Below, piece after piece: positions 38,816 to 51,000 of a stretch of 64,000 nt of DNA. How positions within the stretch are numbered: the first letter of the stretch is position 1; each line of letters starts with the position of its first letter. Under the pieces are notes generated by a model. The model was not told the DNA's origin, did no database searches, and worked only from the letters and a program-made list of their open reading frames with translations. This stretch comes from Atrina japonica (Eukaryota; Mollusca; Bivalvia; Pterioida; Pinnidae): contig BROG01000075.1 of the NCBI GenBank assembly GCA_030159075.1, positions 1,580,001 to 1,644,000 of the forward strand. Direction: 5' to 3'. Position numbers and translations under genes: made by a program.

Positions 38816-40935
38816 TCAGATACCAACTTTAAGGTATCAATCACTAGGATGTCCAAGATATAGGTACAAATCTGGTAAAACACGGACCTCTTGAAATTAA
38901 GAGGTGGGGTCAGGTGCCATGGAGGAGTAAGATCCCCCTGTCGACCGTCACACCCGCCGTGAGCCCACAGTCAATTCCAAATGAAATACGTGAGGAACGA
39001 ATCTTCGTTACAATTGTTACGGACGTCTCAACAACCGCCATCGAACAAGTAACTCAACATTTCACAAGTGAAACAGAGTAGTCTCCAACAAGAATATTAT
39101 ACCGACCGTAATATTTGCGGAACGTTGAAATCAAACGCGGTGTTCGATATCCCTGTGTCAAAAGTTTCCTAGTGAGTAGTTTACTTCTGCATATTTTCTT
39201 CTTTTGATTCAGCAGTTTCTGGATGAAGACTGCTTCATATGAATAAAGGAACGGGTCAGTCAATAAAGGAGCACAATTGGTTCCCATAGGAATGCCAACG
39301 GTTTTTTTTTATTATTGAAAGACCACGTCTCCGAACATTATAAATATACTGTCTATTAGAAATTCCAGCATCTTTTTTATATCAACTTCAGTGTATTCAT
39401 GTGTAGAATCAGAGTGGTGTTTGACAAAATAAGTATCATGATAACCAATCACTAGGTATTTAAATTTCCGGATACCACTTCTTTTGAATTAAAAGTTGTC
39501 TATGATGATAAACAGTCTCTCTTTTATTTTTTATGTGGAATTGTTGTATAAAGAGTCGACAAGTTGTATGTTGTGATACTGTGAATCTTCAAAAAATTGT
39601 ATGTCTTCAAATTTTCTAAACGTTGTTTAGAATTTTTAAGTATCCACATCTGATTTACGTTTCTGGAATAAGCAACTGTACAGTACTGCTTAAGTTTCTC
39701 CTTAACGACTGTTAGTATCTTAGTATGTTGTAAAGATAAAGGTTTGATAGAACATTTGCTGGATCCTGCTATGTACCTCTTCTTATATGGGGTTTTGTGA
39801 AGTTTATGTATCCAAATAAATACAATAACTGAAAATCTTTATCGGTTGTCGGTACATTAAAAGAACGTAATACGGACATGTGATTTTGAAGGATCTCGTC
39901 CTTTGGAAGTGGGCTACGTGTACATGTAGGTTTACCAGAATTCGTATTAAACGCCAGTTCTTCTAAAACAATTATAGTAATGTGCCTTAAAAGTAAAAAC
40001 TATATTATTTGAAGCTTTGCCTAGTACATAATGGTCATGTAATCTATCTAGCTCGGTTACTACTTGTGGATCACTAAATACACAGGGATAACGTGTTTTT
40101 ACAGTTCCTTTAAATTTCCGAATACGAGATTTTATTAGCCATTGTATAGCTTTTAGCCATTCAGACAAAGTGTCCGGTTCCACGTCTTCACGTTTGGCCC
40201 ATCGTCTGGCATAATCTTCGACAGAATTAATAACTAGACTGAAATTCTGTCGCCAATTAAAGGAACGGGCTTCGCGGTATTTTGGACCTCTTAAAATAAG
40301 ATTTTTAAGGTTTCATTTTCCACAATAGAAACGTCGCCGGTGATGACATGCCTAATAAGATTATATTTTAAGGGAGATGATGCACATGAACACGTGACGG
40401 AGTTATGTAGAAGATAGTTGATGTCTAGGCACTGCAAAGCCCGTTTGTAATTGAATAGCTTGGATACTATGCTGGATGTATAGCTATATGAAATGCAAGG
40501 CGTCGTCTTCAATCTAAAATATGGCGGAACACAGGACTGAACTTTTTGTGATTTAGAACTCGGCTAATTTTAAAGCGTCTATATTTAAGTTAGAGGAAAA
40601 GACGTCTCTGTATAGCACAGTCATCGCAAGTAACGCGTGTAGACTTGAACAGTCTGTGATAAGCATTGTTCATTATTACGGAGTTCAGCGTGAATTCCGG
40701 GGTTGAAGAATCCGTTTATGGGTTCATTCTTGCTTCGTTAAGAATTCTAACAGGAATAGAATAAAGTTTGCTGCAAATGTGATGAATTTTTTGTTAATGT
40801 AAGTTCAAAGAGATGAAAAAGTGACATCATGTATGTCGGGTATGTTGTATGAACGATTCCCGTGACTTCGTTTACGTCTTACGTTGGAATCAAAAAATTC
40901 CATCACATTGACATTTCCACACTGTGGACTTGACA
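38815..40935 (-). mobile_element. Penelope-like retroelement copy D (degenerate)
   Basis: Minus-strand pieces in order: SNVRRKRSHGN at about 40885; CISYSYTSSIVSKLFNYK (40291-40512 frame); EPDTLSEWLKAIQWLIKS and PQVVTELDRLHDHYV (39947-40183); MGTNCAPLLTDPFLYSYEA (39054-39287). In the last frame an internal deletion removes the YIDD region and joins NQKKK to KLLTQGY. The subfamily-B tail is at 38815-39050. Clearly dead. Confidence 0.82.
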
Positions 40936-41261
40936 AATTCCCAAAACCTTGGATATTGTCACTGGATTTACCAGGCGTATATAAAAATGTGAGATTCCCG
41001 CTAACAAAAATTTTTTGTCATGTATACAAAGCTTGAAATCTCATGGTGATTAAAATGTGAAATAATTAAACAATATGTATTCTGTCGATGACGTTTTGTA
41101 ATATCAAATCAGTTACAAAAGTGACATGAGATATGTTTGGTACACATATTTGTTAGAAGAAAGCCGTGTCAGACAATGTACGGTTATATCTGAAAATGTC
41201 AGTAGGTAAAATAAGAAGTTCAAAGTCACATTACATGTATTAGTGAAAGAGCATATTAATC

Positions 41262-41425
41262 ACGGCAGGTGTGACCGGTCGACAGGGGATGCTTACTCCT
41301 CCATGGCACCTGATCCCACCTCTTGGTTTCCAGAGATCTGTGTTTGTCCATTTTTACTAGATTTGTATACATATCCTGGACATCCTAAAGATTTATACTT
41401 TGGTATCTAAGATGCTTTATATTAT
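41262..41425 (+). mobile_element. Solo tail of a subfamily-B Penelope-like element
   Basis: GTGTGACCGGTCGACAGGGG through GATTTATACTTTGGTATCT closely match 35430-35570. No RT sequence is attached. Confidence 0.85.
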
Positions 41426-41934
41426 ACAGACTTGTCAACGTTGTTTCTTTATAATGTTACATATTCATCGGTAGAATAAGACATTCCGTGATTTTGTGTC
41501 TAAGGAATAGCATGTGGAAGAACAACTTAATCGTGGAGCAGCAAGACATATCCACAGTCATCATAATGATTATTATTAACTGAAAAATGCATTTCTTTTG
41601 AAATTTTTAAAATAAACATTATCATAAAACTAAACATAAAAACAAAACTGCAGTGAGGAGGAAGATAAAAATAAACTTAAAGGGTCTTAATGGTCACCTG
41701 AGGCAAAGTGTTTCTTATCAATATAATTATATCGTACAATGTGGGGAGCTTCTGTAGTAACTACGGACTGTCTCTCTTTCTACCAGAATGCTAATGATAG
41801 ACATGCGATGAAAAAGTCAGTATGAAGAAAGCCCAACGACCCAAAAGTTGACAAGTTTCCAGAAAATAAACATTTTTGGTCAATAGGGGTGTCATGACTT
41901 TTTATCCTTTGACCAAGTGACACAAGCCGTTATC

Positions 41935-43650
41935 CACAATCTAGTAAAATTGATACAGACAATTCAACATCCGCCATCTAACTCAGTATTTCATTTTATG
42001 AGAAACAAGGTCATTCTTCCGGCCGTAAAATGTGCAGAACGTTGACATTAAACACGATTCCCCTTATCTCTTTGACAAAAACTTTCCAGTTCATGTGTAG
42101 TCTGCTTCTGTATATGAAATGTTCATCTGTTGAATACGCCATGTGGTATATCGGCTCATCTGATAGATATATGCAATTGATACTGGGTTGTTACTACTTA
42201 CATGTAAACGCTGACGATAGGAAAAATTAAATCATCGAATTTGTCTTATAGCTTGGTTGTTAACTTCCCATCTGTGTCCAATGTAAGTAAAATGTCAATG
42301 TAGGAAGTGTATCAATGTACTTGACTCTGTGGTATCTTTAATCATTCAATCGATTGATAAAATGTCGTCGATATATCTAACTGTCAAATTAAAGACAACA
42401 GCCTGTTTTGTGTTTCTTCAGAGTTAGTAGCTTCTGAAAGTCTGTTTCATAGGTCTGCCATTAAAGGGGTATGTGTGGCTTCCATATAAACAGTGTCCAA
42501 CATTACATAGACCCCTATATTGTCTATTACAAAATTCAATCATCTTTTAATATCAGTTTCGGTGAATATATGTGCTGAATGACAGTGGTGTTGGACAAAA
42601 TAAGTATCATGATAACTAATGGAAAGGTATTCAAATTTAATGGGTCATATTTAGTCAAATTAACAGTTGTTGTAATGCGGAAATATTGCAGAAAGAGTAG
42701 ATAATTCGTATGTTTTGATATAATGAATTTGAGAAAAATGGTGTGCCTAATAATTTTCTAAAAGCTGTTAAGGACTCTTTATTATCTACTGTAACATCTG
42801 ATTTACATCGCATCTGGAATAAGCAACTCTGCAGTATTGCTGAAGTTCTCCTTTACTGTCGTTAGTATTTGGGTTAAAGGGGCAATGGCTGTGTTTACCC
42901 CCAAAAATATTTCGATTTTTTCTACTTTTGCCACTTGTACTTGATGTACAATAACAAATAATAGCTATACATAGGCATAAACAAATCTAACATTCTTAAA
43001 TATTGTGTGAAAATAAGATCAGTGTGGTATCCATATACAAACAGTAAAGCTGAATTAATTTGCATTTGAAAACGTGCCAAACTTGAGTTTCTCAAGCAAT
43101 TTACAAAATATATAGGAGTTTAAGTATACTGCAATGTATTGTTGTTGTTTTTTTTGGGGGGGTTGTTTTTTGTTTTTTGTTTTTTTGTTATTATGTAGCA
43201 ATCTAAATAGTGAAAAAAAGAAATAATACCGGATCCACCTATGTACCTCTCCCTGTATTGATCTTTCTTTTCTAAGTTTAGGTGTCCAATATGAATATGG
43301 TAGCTCAAAATCAGTATTGTTTGTAAGTACATCAAAAGAGCGAAATTCCTTTGATAGTGGGCTACATGTGTATACAGGGTTGAAGCAGTTAAAACCGTAG
43401 TTTTAAAAATAAACTAAAGTACCTTACAAACAGACACTATGTTATATCAGGCTTTGTCTGCTGGAACCTTTACATATTGGTCACCTATTCTTTTAAGCTC
43501 GGTAATCACTTTTGGGTCACTGAACAAAGAAAGACAGTGTGCTTTTATACCTCATATAAGTTTTCGAATTCGAGATTTTATCAACTATCGTAGTTTTTAA
43601 ACATTGAGACAAAGTGTCTGATTTCTTTGAAATGCAAAGGAGTAACCAAT
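41935..43650 (-). mobile_element. Penelope-like retroelement copy E (heavily decayed, with nested MITE piece)
   Basis: The minus-strand sequence is collinear with copy D: CCGCCATC and AACGTTGA near 41970-42045, TATCGACGACATTTTATC near 42360 (YIDDIL-like), and GTGACCCAAAAGTGATTACC near 43510. No long frame survives. About 42885-43110 is a piece of the AAGTGGCATTAGCT MITE family inserted in it. Confidence 0.65.
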
Positions 43651-43659
43651 ACCGAAATA

Positions 43660-44478
43660 AGTATTTCAACCCCTTAAGATATCGATTCCTATCCGTAAGG
43701 AGATGAATTCTGCAATTATGGTAGATGGCTGTGTTTTTATTCAGAATTCTAACATGGGGGTACTAAACATTTTGAAAAAAGATTTAGTAATACATGTTTT
43801 ACTAATTGGGTATATTGGTCCCTTCCAGGAACTGAATCCCTGTTCCCAGGGTAATAATTTAATGTGGATGAATGGTTTATGCTGTTACAAATATCAGTTC
43901 AGTTATTCTTTAAATTCCGTAGTTGTATAGAAGAGGACTTTATGAGAGCAAGTTTATTATCACTATATGGCTATATTGTGGTCCAACTTCAGGGACGAAA
44001 CATCCCCGGGTCATCAATTTCCTAATTATAATAGTGGGCGAAATGATATTCCTTCAAAAAAAATCAGCTTTTCGTTACAATACATATAGTAAAATCCATA
44101 TAACCAAAGTATCCAGTGAGGATTTACTATAAAAAGACCTAAATTTATGACCTGTCACTCAACATCCGTAACAGCTTCTGTTTCCTTTCCGTTTTCGTGT
44201 TTATAGTTTATTGTTTTATTTATATCATTGAAAAAAAAAATCAGTTGTAAGAGAATATACTGTAACAACATTAAATTCCCTTGATTTCATTTTGTAAAAT
44301 AAACTTTTTACAAAATGTTATAAAATTGTCATTCTCAATTCATATTAATACCAAAATTAATGATTTTCTAATGTTAGTGTGTAAGCGGCCTTGCTTAAAA
44401 CAACAACTGCCTACCGCCGTTAGTACCGGTAATCTGCTTTGAAAGCTTAGATGATTTGCGATTTATAAAAGGAAAGGC
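43660..44478. other. 5' flank of LMF1
   Basis: No coding frame is recognisable. The last 100 bases before the ATG include CCTACCGCCGTTAGTACCGG and an ATTTATAAAAG string immediately upstream of the start. No convincing promoter motif can be fixed. Confidence 0.4.
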
Positions 44479-44828
44479 ATGGCAGTGAAAAAAACGCGTC
44501 ATAAAACCAGAAGGACAAATCCACGAAGACGAGATCGTCACTGTAGTAGAAAATGTTTATAAGAAAAATGAAGGATTACTAACGAAGGTGGCAAGCAAGA
44601 AGACAACGACAATAGTAACGACAGAACGACAATCAAGTGGAGTGGAAACAGAACAACACGATGTCGATGGTAGAGTGGAAACTAAACTACAGAGCGACAG
44701 ACTCCAAACAAAACGACATGAGGATAAAATAAAAGCAACCCAAGGACGTGATCAACCAGAAAGCCTCTCTAAGTCTGGTTATTGGCTCACCCGTATCGTT
44801 ATCATCCGATATATAGGTTTTATATATT
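44479..44828 (+). CDS. LMF1: LMF1 exon 1 (N-terminus, start codon out of frame by one base)
   Basis: The LMF1 frame is open from 44489 and ends SGYWLTRIVIIRYIGFIY at a GTAAGC donor, phase 1. That frame has no ATG anywhere, and a TGA at 44486-44488. A well-placed ATG (GGCATGG, 44479) lies just upstream in another frame that stops within 28 codons. An A7 run at 44488-44494 separates them, so one base fewer would put the ATG in frame. The Lys/Glu/Thr-rich N-terminal 80 or so residues are cytosolic-like and poorly conserved in this family. An unseen upstream exon is the alternative. Confidence 0.75.
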
Positions 44829-47800
44829 GTAAGCTAATGTTTTATGTCATTTTCAATATAAATCGGTAGCCTGGGTTCCTGGCCCAATCCTACTTCGTCG
44901 ATAGGGCCAGGTGTAATACAGTCCATGTGACCAAGTTATCAGCGCAAAACAGGACTGAAATTATCACATGACCATGATACCGGGTATAGAAATGTGCATG
45001 CCCATATTAGTAAACCGAGAAAATGGCGGTAAAGGAAATCACGTCAGATGCTTGCAAATGTAGTAAACATTGTACTTGCTCAAGTCTGTGGGATCTCTAT
45101 TGTGTATTTCTATGACGAATGAACAAATGAGAGCAAATAGTGCATACATGTACATCAAGCATATAATATGCTGTAAATTCTCGTATCACATCGATTGAGT
45201 ATGGGGGCACCATGTATGTTTTGATTCAATGCTATCCCACAATTCAATATAACAAAAAAGATATTCTTGTCCAATCAAATAATCAAAGTGATTGTATTCC
45301 ACCTGGCTATACTGACAGCGTTAGCATCAGTGATCCAGGATCCCAGGCTATATAAATCAGTAGAAGGTCAATCCGTCTCCAAATTAATCTCTTTCCAAGT
45401 TGTTCAATCCCCAAGTCAATCTGGTCCAGTCAATCCTGCCCCATATATTGCAATGTTATATTATCATATATTATTATGTATGTGTCAATATGAATTGTTT
45501 ATCTCATGAGGTAATTGACAAAATGTTGTTAGAGCAAAAACTTGTCATTATTAGGTAGGGTCATTCTACTAATATGTCTGCATCAAAATATATAAGTTGC
45601 AAATATACGACTTGTATTACATGTACTCTGAAAACTACATTGTTGGATAGATTGATGAACATTATTAAGACATCAAAATTAATTTTTTTATTTAAATAAT
45701 CCATAAAATAAGGGAGAAATGTGAAAAAATAAAATAGGCCTGCAGGTTTAATATGAGTCATCTCAAAGTTAAATGCTTTGTATATTTTTGATATACATGT
45801 ATATCAAAGTTATTAGATCATAAAAATGTAATCTTTATTCTAACAATGAGATACATGTATTCCCAGAACAAGAGATTAATATGCAGAATAAACTACAACT
45901 GCATTAGCCCTAAATTTTGCCCAGATTCTAAAAATGAAATTGCAATATATTGTGATATTTCACTTGTTATACACACTACTTGTAATCCCATAAAATTTGT
46001 AATATTTGAATTGCCTGTGCTCTAAAGACTATGATTCTGCTATTTTTACACAGACATAATCATGAATAGTGAAAATAAAGCAAGAGTTCTTTATTTATTT
46101 TTTTAAGTTTTTTTTTTATGACTTCATTTTTCATTTAGGGTTGCCACAATATCTATGATAATCTTGCAATATTTAAGCATTGAACATTTTTCAATGTATA
46201 CCAAATTTTGACCAGTGCACTTTGTATTATCTGCATAAAAGAACAAGAATCGTGATTTTGTCCGGATTGACTTGGGGCAGATTGACCGAGGGCAGATAGT
46301 ACTGGGGACGAATCAACTAGAAATCTATATAAATCATAGAATATTCAAAAGGGCAACATGATTTACCTCAAAACACTTAAAAAAAAGTTAAGTCAGCAAT
46401 TTTAGCATTCTTACCATAATATGACAAGAAATTTTCATGACTGATTCGATAGATGTTTTTGACTTTGATAACGTCATTTTATCCAATTCCACAATGTATT
46501 TCTGAAGCCATGGGTCAGACAAGTTATTGAAACAGATCGAAACACACTACAATTACTGAAACATACCTACTATGCTAGAGCATAAGTTTAAACAATGATT
46601 AACAAACAAGTTATATCAACTTATATTAATGTCTCTCACTGGCCCTGATGTTGGTGTGTGTGGAGGTCCTTGCTGTGGGAGGAAACTGGGGTACCCGGAA
46701 AAGAACCACCTGTCTGTCTTGGCGACCACACATCTGTCCCCTGTCCATTCCCGCCAAGGATCAAACCCCGGTCACATTGGTGAAAAGTGAGGGCTCTAAC
46801 CACTGTGCTAATGGAGCTACATTGTAGATACAAATGTTGCAGTATATATATTTAAAATGTATTTTGTAACATGATTTAAGTATAATTTTGGATTTTTCTG
46901 AATTAATTTCCAAAACAAGACCAAAACGCATTTGATACAATTACCGAAACAGACAGAAACAAGACTGGCCTGTTTTGGTAATTGTAGTGTGTTTCAGTCT
47001 TGTTTCAAGAATTTAAGTTGTAAAATTTAATCTATAACTATGCAAAAGTCATGTTGCAAAATACATTTTAAATAATTACTTCAATCCAGCATTGATATTG
47101 GGCTTTATATATCGCTGCTTCAACATTTATATCTTGCTCCTGTCATTGTGGTGTGTTTCGGTCCTGTTTCTGTCTGTTTCGGTATTTGTAATGTGTTTTG
47201 TTCTTTTTTCAGAAATTTATTCAAAATTAATCCATAACTATACATAAATCATGTTACAAATTCATTTTTATGTATGGCCCAGTCTTTTTAATTATCACAT
47301 GTTTCAGTACAAACTTGCAAAGTACAGACTTTACTGCCCGGGTGTTGTAGCATAGACTTTCAAGCTCACAATTCTCCCCAGAAAAATGGGCTCAAGTTAG
47401 ACCCTCTTGGAAGAAAAGCATCATATTAATACCCCCATTCACAATGTCAGTACAGTTTCCTCTGAACTAAAAAAAGAAACATCCTGGGATAGAATTCCCC
47501 CTCTTGTTTCCGGATTTAAAAATAGAAAATAGATGTGCTTTTAAAAATCATTTGACATAGTGCAGTCTACGGATGAAAATATGATATTCTTAAACTTTTG
47601 AAAAAGTAAAATATTCATTTTTACATATGTTTACATTTTGAGGTATCCACTTTGCACCAGTAAACTTTGAATTTGGTTAATAATATGTAACATTACAATT
47701 GATATGAAATATATTTTGTAATAAGTCAACTAAAATTGAGTAATATTATCAGCTTCAAATCTTCTGAAAACTGAAATACAGTGGAGTCTCGTTAATTTGA

Positions 47801-47966
47801 AATTCATGGGACCAACCCCATTACTTCAAGATATCTAGAATTCAAGATAACTAACATTTTAATTAATATAATTATCTATCCATAAGAATACAGATAGGTC
47901 ATTTATCTTTGACATGAGCAGAACATTCACTCATCTAATTTCAAAAAACAAGATTCTGCTGAGCAT

Positions 47967-48035
<69 letters not shown>

Positions 48036-51000
48036 GTTATAATATACGTCAATAGGAGTAACTGAAGTATTAGAGTACAGTGTATTTTGTTTATGTATAG
48101 GTCAGGTTAATGGAATATACAAATCAGAAATTTGAGTCCAAAAATATTTACTTATTTTCAACCTCAAATATTAATTTCATGTAATAAGTCGACAGAGACT
48201 CGCATTTATCAAATGAATTTGAATACCAGACTTCACAGTTTCAGTTATTTTTAATTAAAAAATAGAAAATGTTGATTTTTGACTTTTGCTCTATATGGAT
48301 TGATAGATTTTTTATAAAACATGTAGAACTGGAAATGGATAGATAGCTACAAATAGGATAAGAGGGGATCTAAATAACTTTTTTTGGTAAAATTCAGCTT
48401 CTTATATACAAACATTTTAATGCAATGACATTCTCAACACAACATAATCGATATGTTTAACTATGTTTTTCTTGTTGATATCATCTTAAATTTGGTCAGT
48501 TGCTTATATGATCTACCCCAGTAATATTTTTATTTATTTCTTGGCATCAAATGAATATATAGCCAGAATTACCTATCCTACTATACCACATTTTTCATTT
48601 TTTCCCCATTAATTCAGTGTTTCTCATTATGAATTTCAGTTAAAATACAAGCAAGTTGTGGAAATATTTGTATAATTTTCAATTTTGTTATTATTTTTGT
48701 TTGTGAACGAAAATAGAGGGAGATATGCAGGGAAATAATTCATTACTGATTTTGTGAAAAACCAAAAAGCAGAACCTAAATTGACCTATTTGGTGATCAC
48801 TTGTTTGGGATTACACTAGTAAACATTCAAATTTGATAAATAATTTTTCCATTGTCTGTACAAGGGGATCTTACATGTACATTTTCATTTTTGAATCACA
48901 CAATTTTAATCATACTCTGCTAAAATTAGAGTGTGAAATACCAGTTAGCTTTTATTATGATTCTGAAACAAATCATAGTAACTCTGCTAAAAATGAATGC
49001 CACTTGGAAAAATACATTTATCATCATCATCGTTTTCAATGGATTTGAAACCATTTTTAAGTTGATAATTCATTTTTTATTACTTTTCCAGTTGTTGCAT
49101 TCCTGATAGCACATGATCAAAATAAAGAGTTATGTGGTCAGAATGGGTTGATACCTGCACAGAAATTCCTGAAAAATGTTGAGCAGAGGTTAGGCGGCAT
49201 GAATTATAATACATTTCTGAGCATTCCAAGTTTGGTGTGGTTTATAGACTATGAAAAGAATCTGAATGTGTTCCTAGACTACATGGCGTATGGAGGGCTG
49301 TTCCTGTCATCAGTATTAATCATTATGGGATCAGCAAATTGGATCATAATGCTGTCACTATGGATTATGTACCATTCAATTGTTAATGTTGGTAGCACAT
49401 GGTAAGTTGGGTAAATTTGATTTTATGTAAGTTATGAAACTGATCATATTTATTGTTAATTTCACAAAGCAAATGTAGACACATTATGTTTAAAGCAATA
49501 TGAGGTGTCATTGGTACAAATTTTATGTGTAGATTTTATGTAATTTTCTTTCTTATATATTGGTATTTCAAAAAGATCACCAGATGGTTAAAAAAATTTT
49601 TTAAATAAACTTAACAAACATAACCTATTCAGATTGTTACCTTAATTTTTAATCGAGTATCACTCTGACCAGTGACCGCAGCAAATTAACTTTCGGTAGT
49701 TTGTATGGAGATAACCGAGTGTCAAATAAGTTATTAAGTATAAAGTATGTGTGATTTGCAGTACGGTAAATAACCTTGTATCAAAGGAAGAATCAGTTGT
49801 AAGTGCTGGCATTTATTTCAAATTCACGCAAAAATAATAATTATGTACATGTATATGTATATAGACATTTTTCATGTACATACATATAGTTTCGAACCTC
49901 GTTGTCCCAACATTGTTTCAGCTTTAACAAATGTGTGTTAAAGGTTCTTCAAGTGTTTGACCTAGAGGCCACATGCATACTATGATTGTGTCAAAGATAT
50001 CCAATGCTTAAAAAATGTGTTTGCGGGTTAAAATCGTGATAAAGATAGGTAATTTTTGTGTTCTGAAATAGTTTTTTGCATTAAAATGGTTTAGAGCCTA
50101 GAGGTAATTTGACATTTTATCAAAAAATGGGGTAAAAAAGACAGCCTTATTGCAAGTGCTTTAACAGTTGTGTAACAAAGAATTTATTTTTATTGTATCA
50201 AAATGGTTCAGTGTTTGTTTAAATATTACCCAAAATGCTGTCAACAACAATTCTTATTGCTGTATATTTTGTGTAACATGATTCATGTGACAATTTCTAT
50301 GACTTTTACCTTGATTATAAAACAGAAATATGTATGTTCTCAACAACAACAACAAACATATCTGATGACAGTGCTAAACCATCTTTATCTTTAACATAAT
50401 TTCATAGTAATCTTAAATTATGGTAAACTCATATGAATTTAAGCCTTTTTGTCATTCATGTAAAGCTATAGATCCACCAGGATGAAAGTTGCACATCTTT
50501 ATTTATATCTCAGAAACCAAATATATTCTGGTACTATCTGTTTATCCGAAATAGGGATGTACAGTTAAAACATTTTGCTATGATCTGATTGGTTCTATGC
50601 ATTGCTGTACAAGAACATGTAGCCTGTCACCCCTCTGGTATGATCCAATTTAGTATCAGTGTTTGTGACAGACATGTACCTATCTATCTAGATCCACACT
50701 GATGAATTGATGTGAAATTAATTTTATAATTTTGTGTATACATTTTCGTAATTACAGGTATGGCTTTGGTGAGTGGACTTGACAGATTTCTTTCCTTTGA
50801 TGAGAGTTGGGTGATGGACTTTGTATCAGACATGTATTCCTTTCTTTGCATCTGTCTTCTTAATAAAAGAAATTATACATTTACATACTAGTACATATAT
50901 TCCACTTGCATATGTAATTTGCAAAATGATTTCCTTTCTTTCTTCCTTTCGTTTTTTCCTTTTGTTGTAGAAATTATCATATCTGCATAATTTGTAATTG

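Larger units (their letters stand above)
44829..49091 (+). other. LMF1 intron 1
   Basis: 4.3 kb holding a SINE (46628-46825), an inverted-repeat module (46830-47265) and a TA microsatellite. The frame at 45267-45509 starts like a signal peptide, but it has no supported continuation and was not called. Confidence 0.75.

Noticed and set aside
44479..44562. Separate 27-codon upstream ORF as a regulatory uORF of LMF1
   Set aside because: Possible in principle, but the LMF1 frame has no ATG of its own downstream in this exon, so a homopolymer indel explains the layout more simply.
45267..45509. 80-residue secreted peptide (hydrophobic N-terminus)
   Set aside because: It lies in LMF1 intron 1, has no recognisable motif or cleavage-compatible continuation, and no supporting splice partner.
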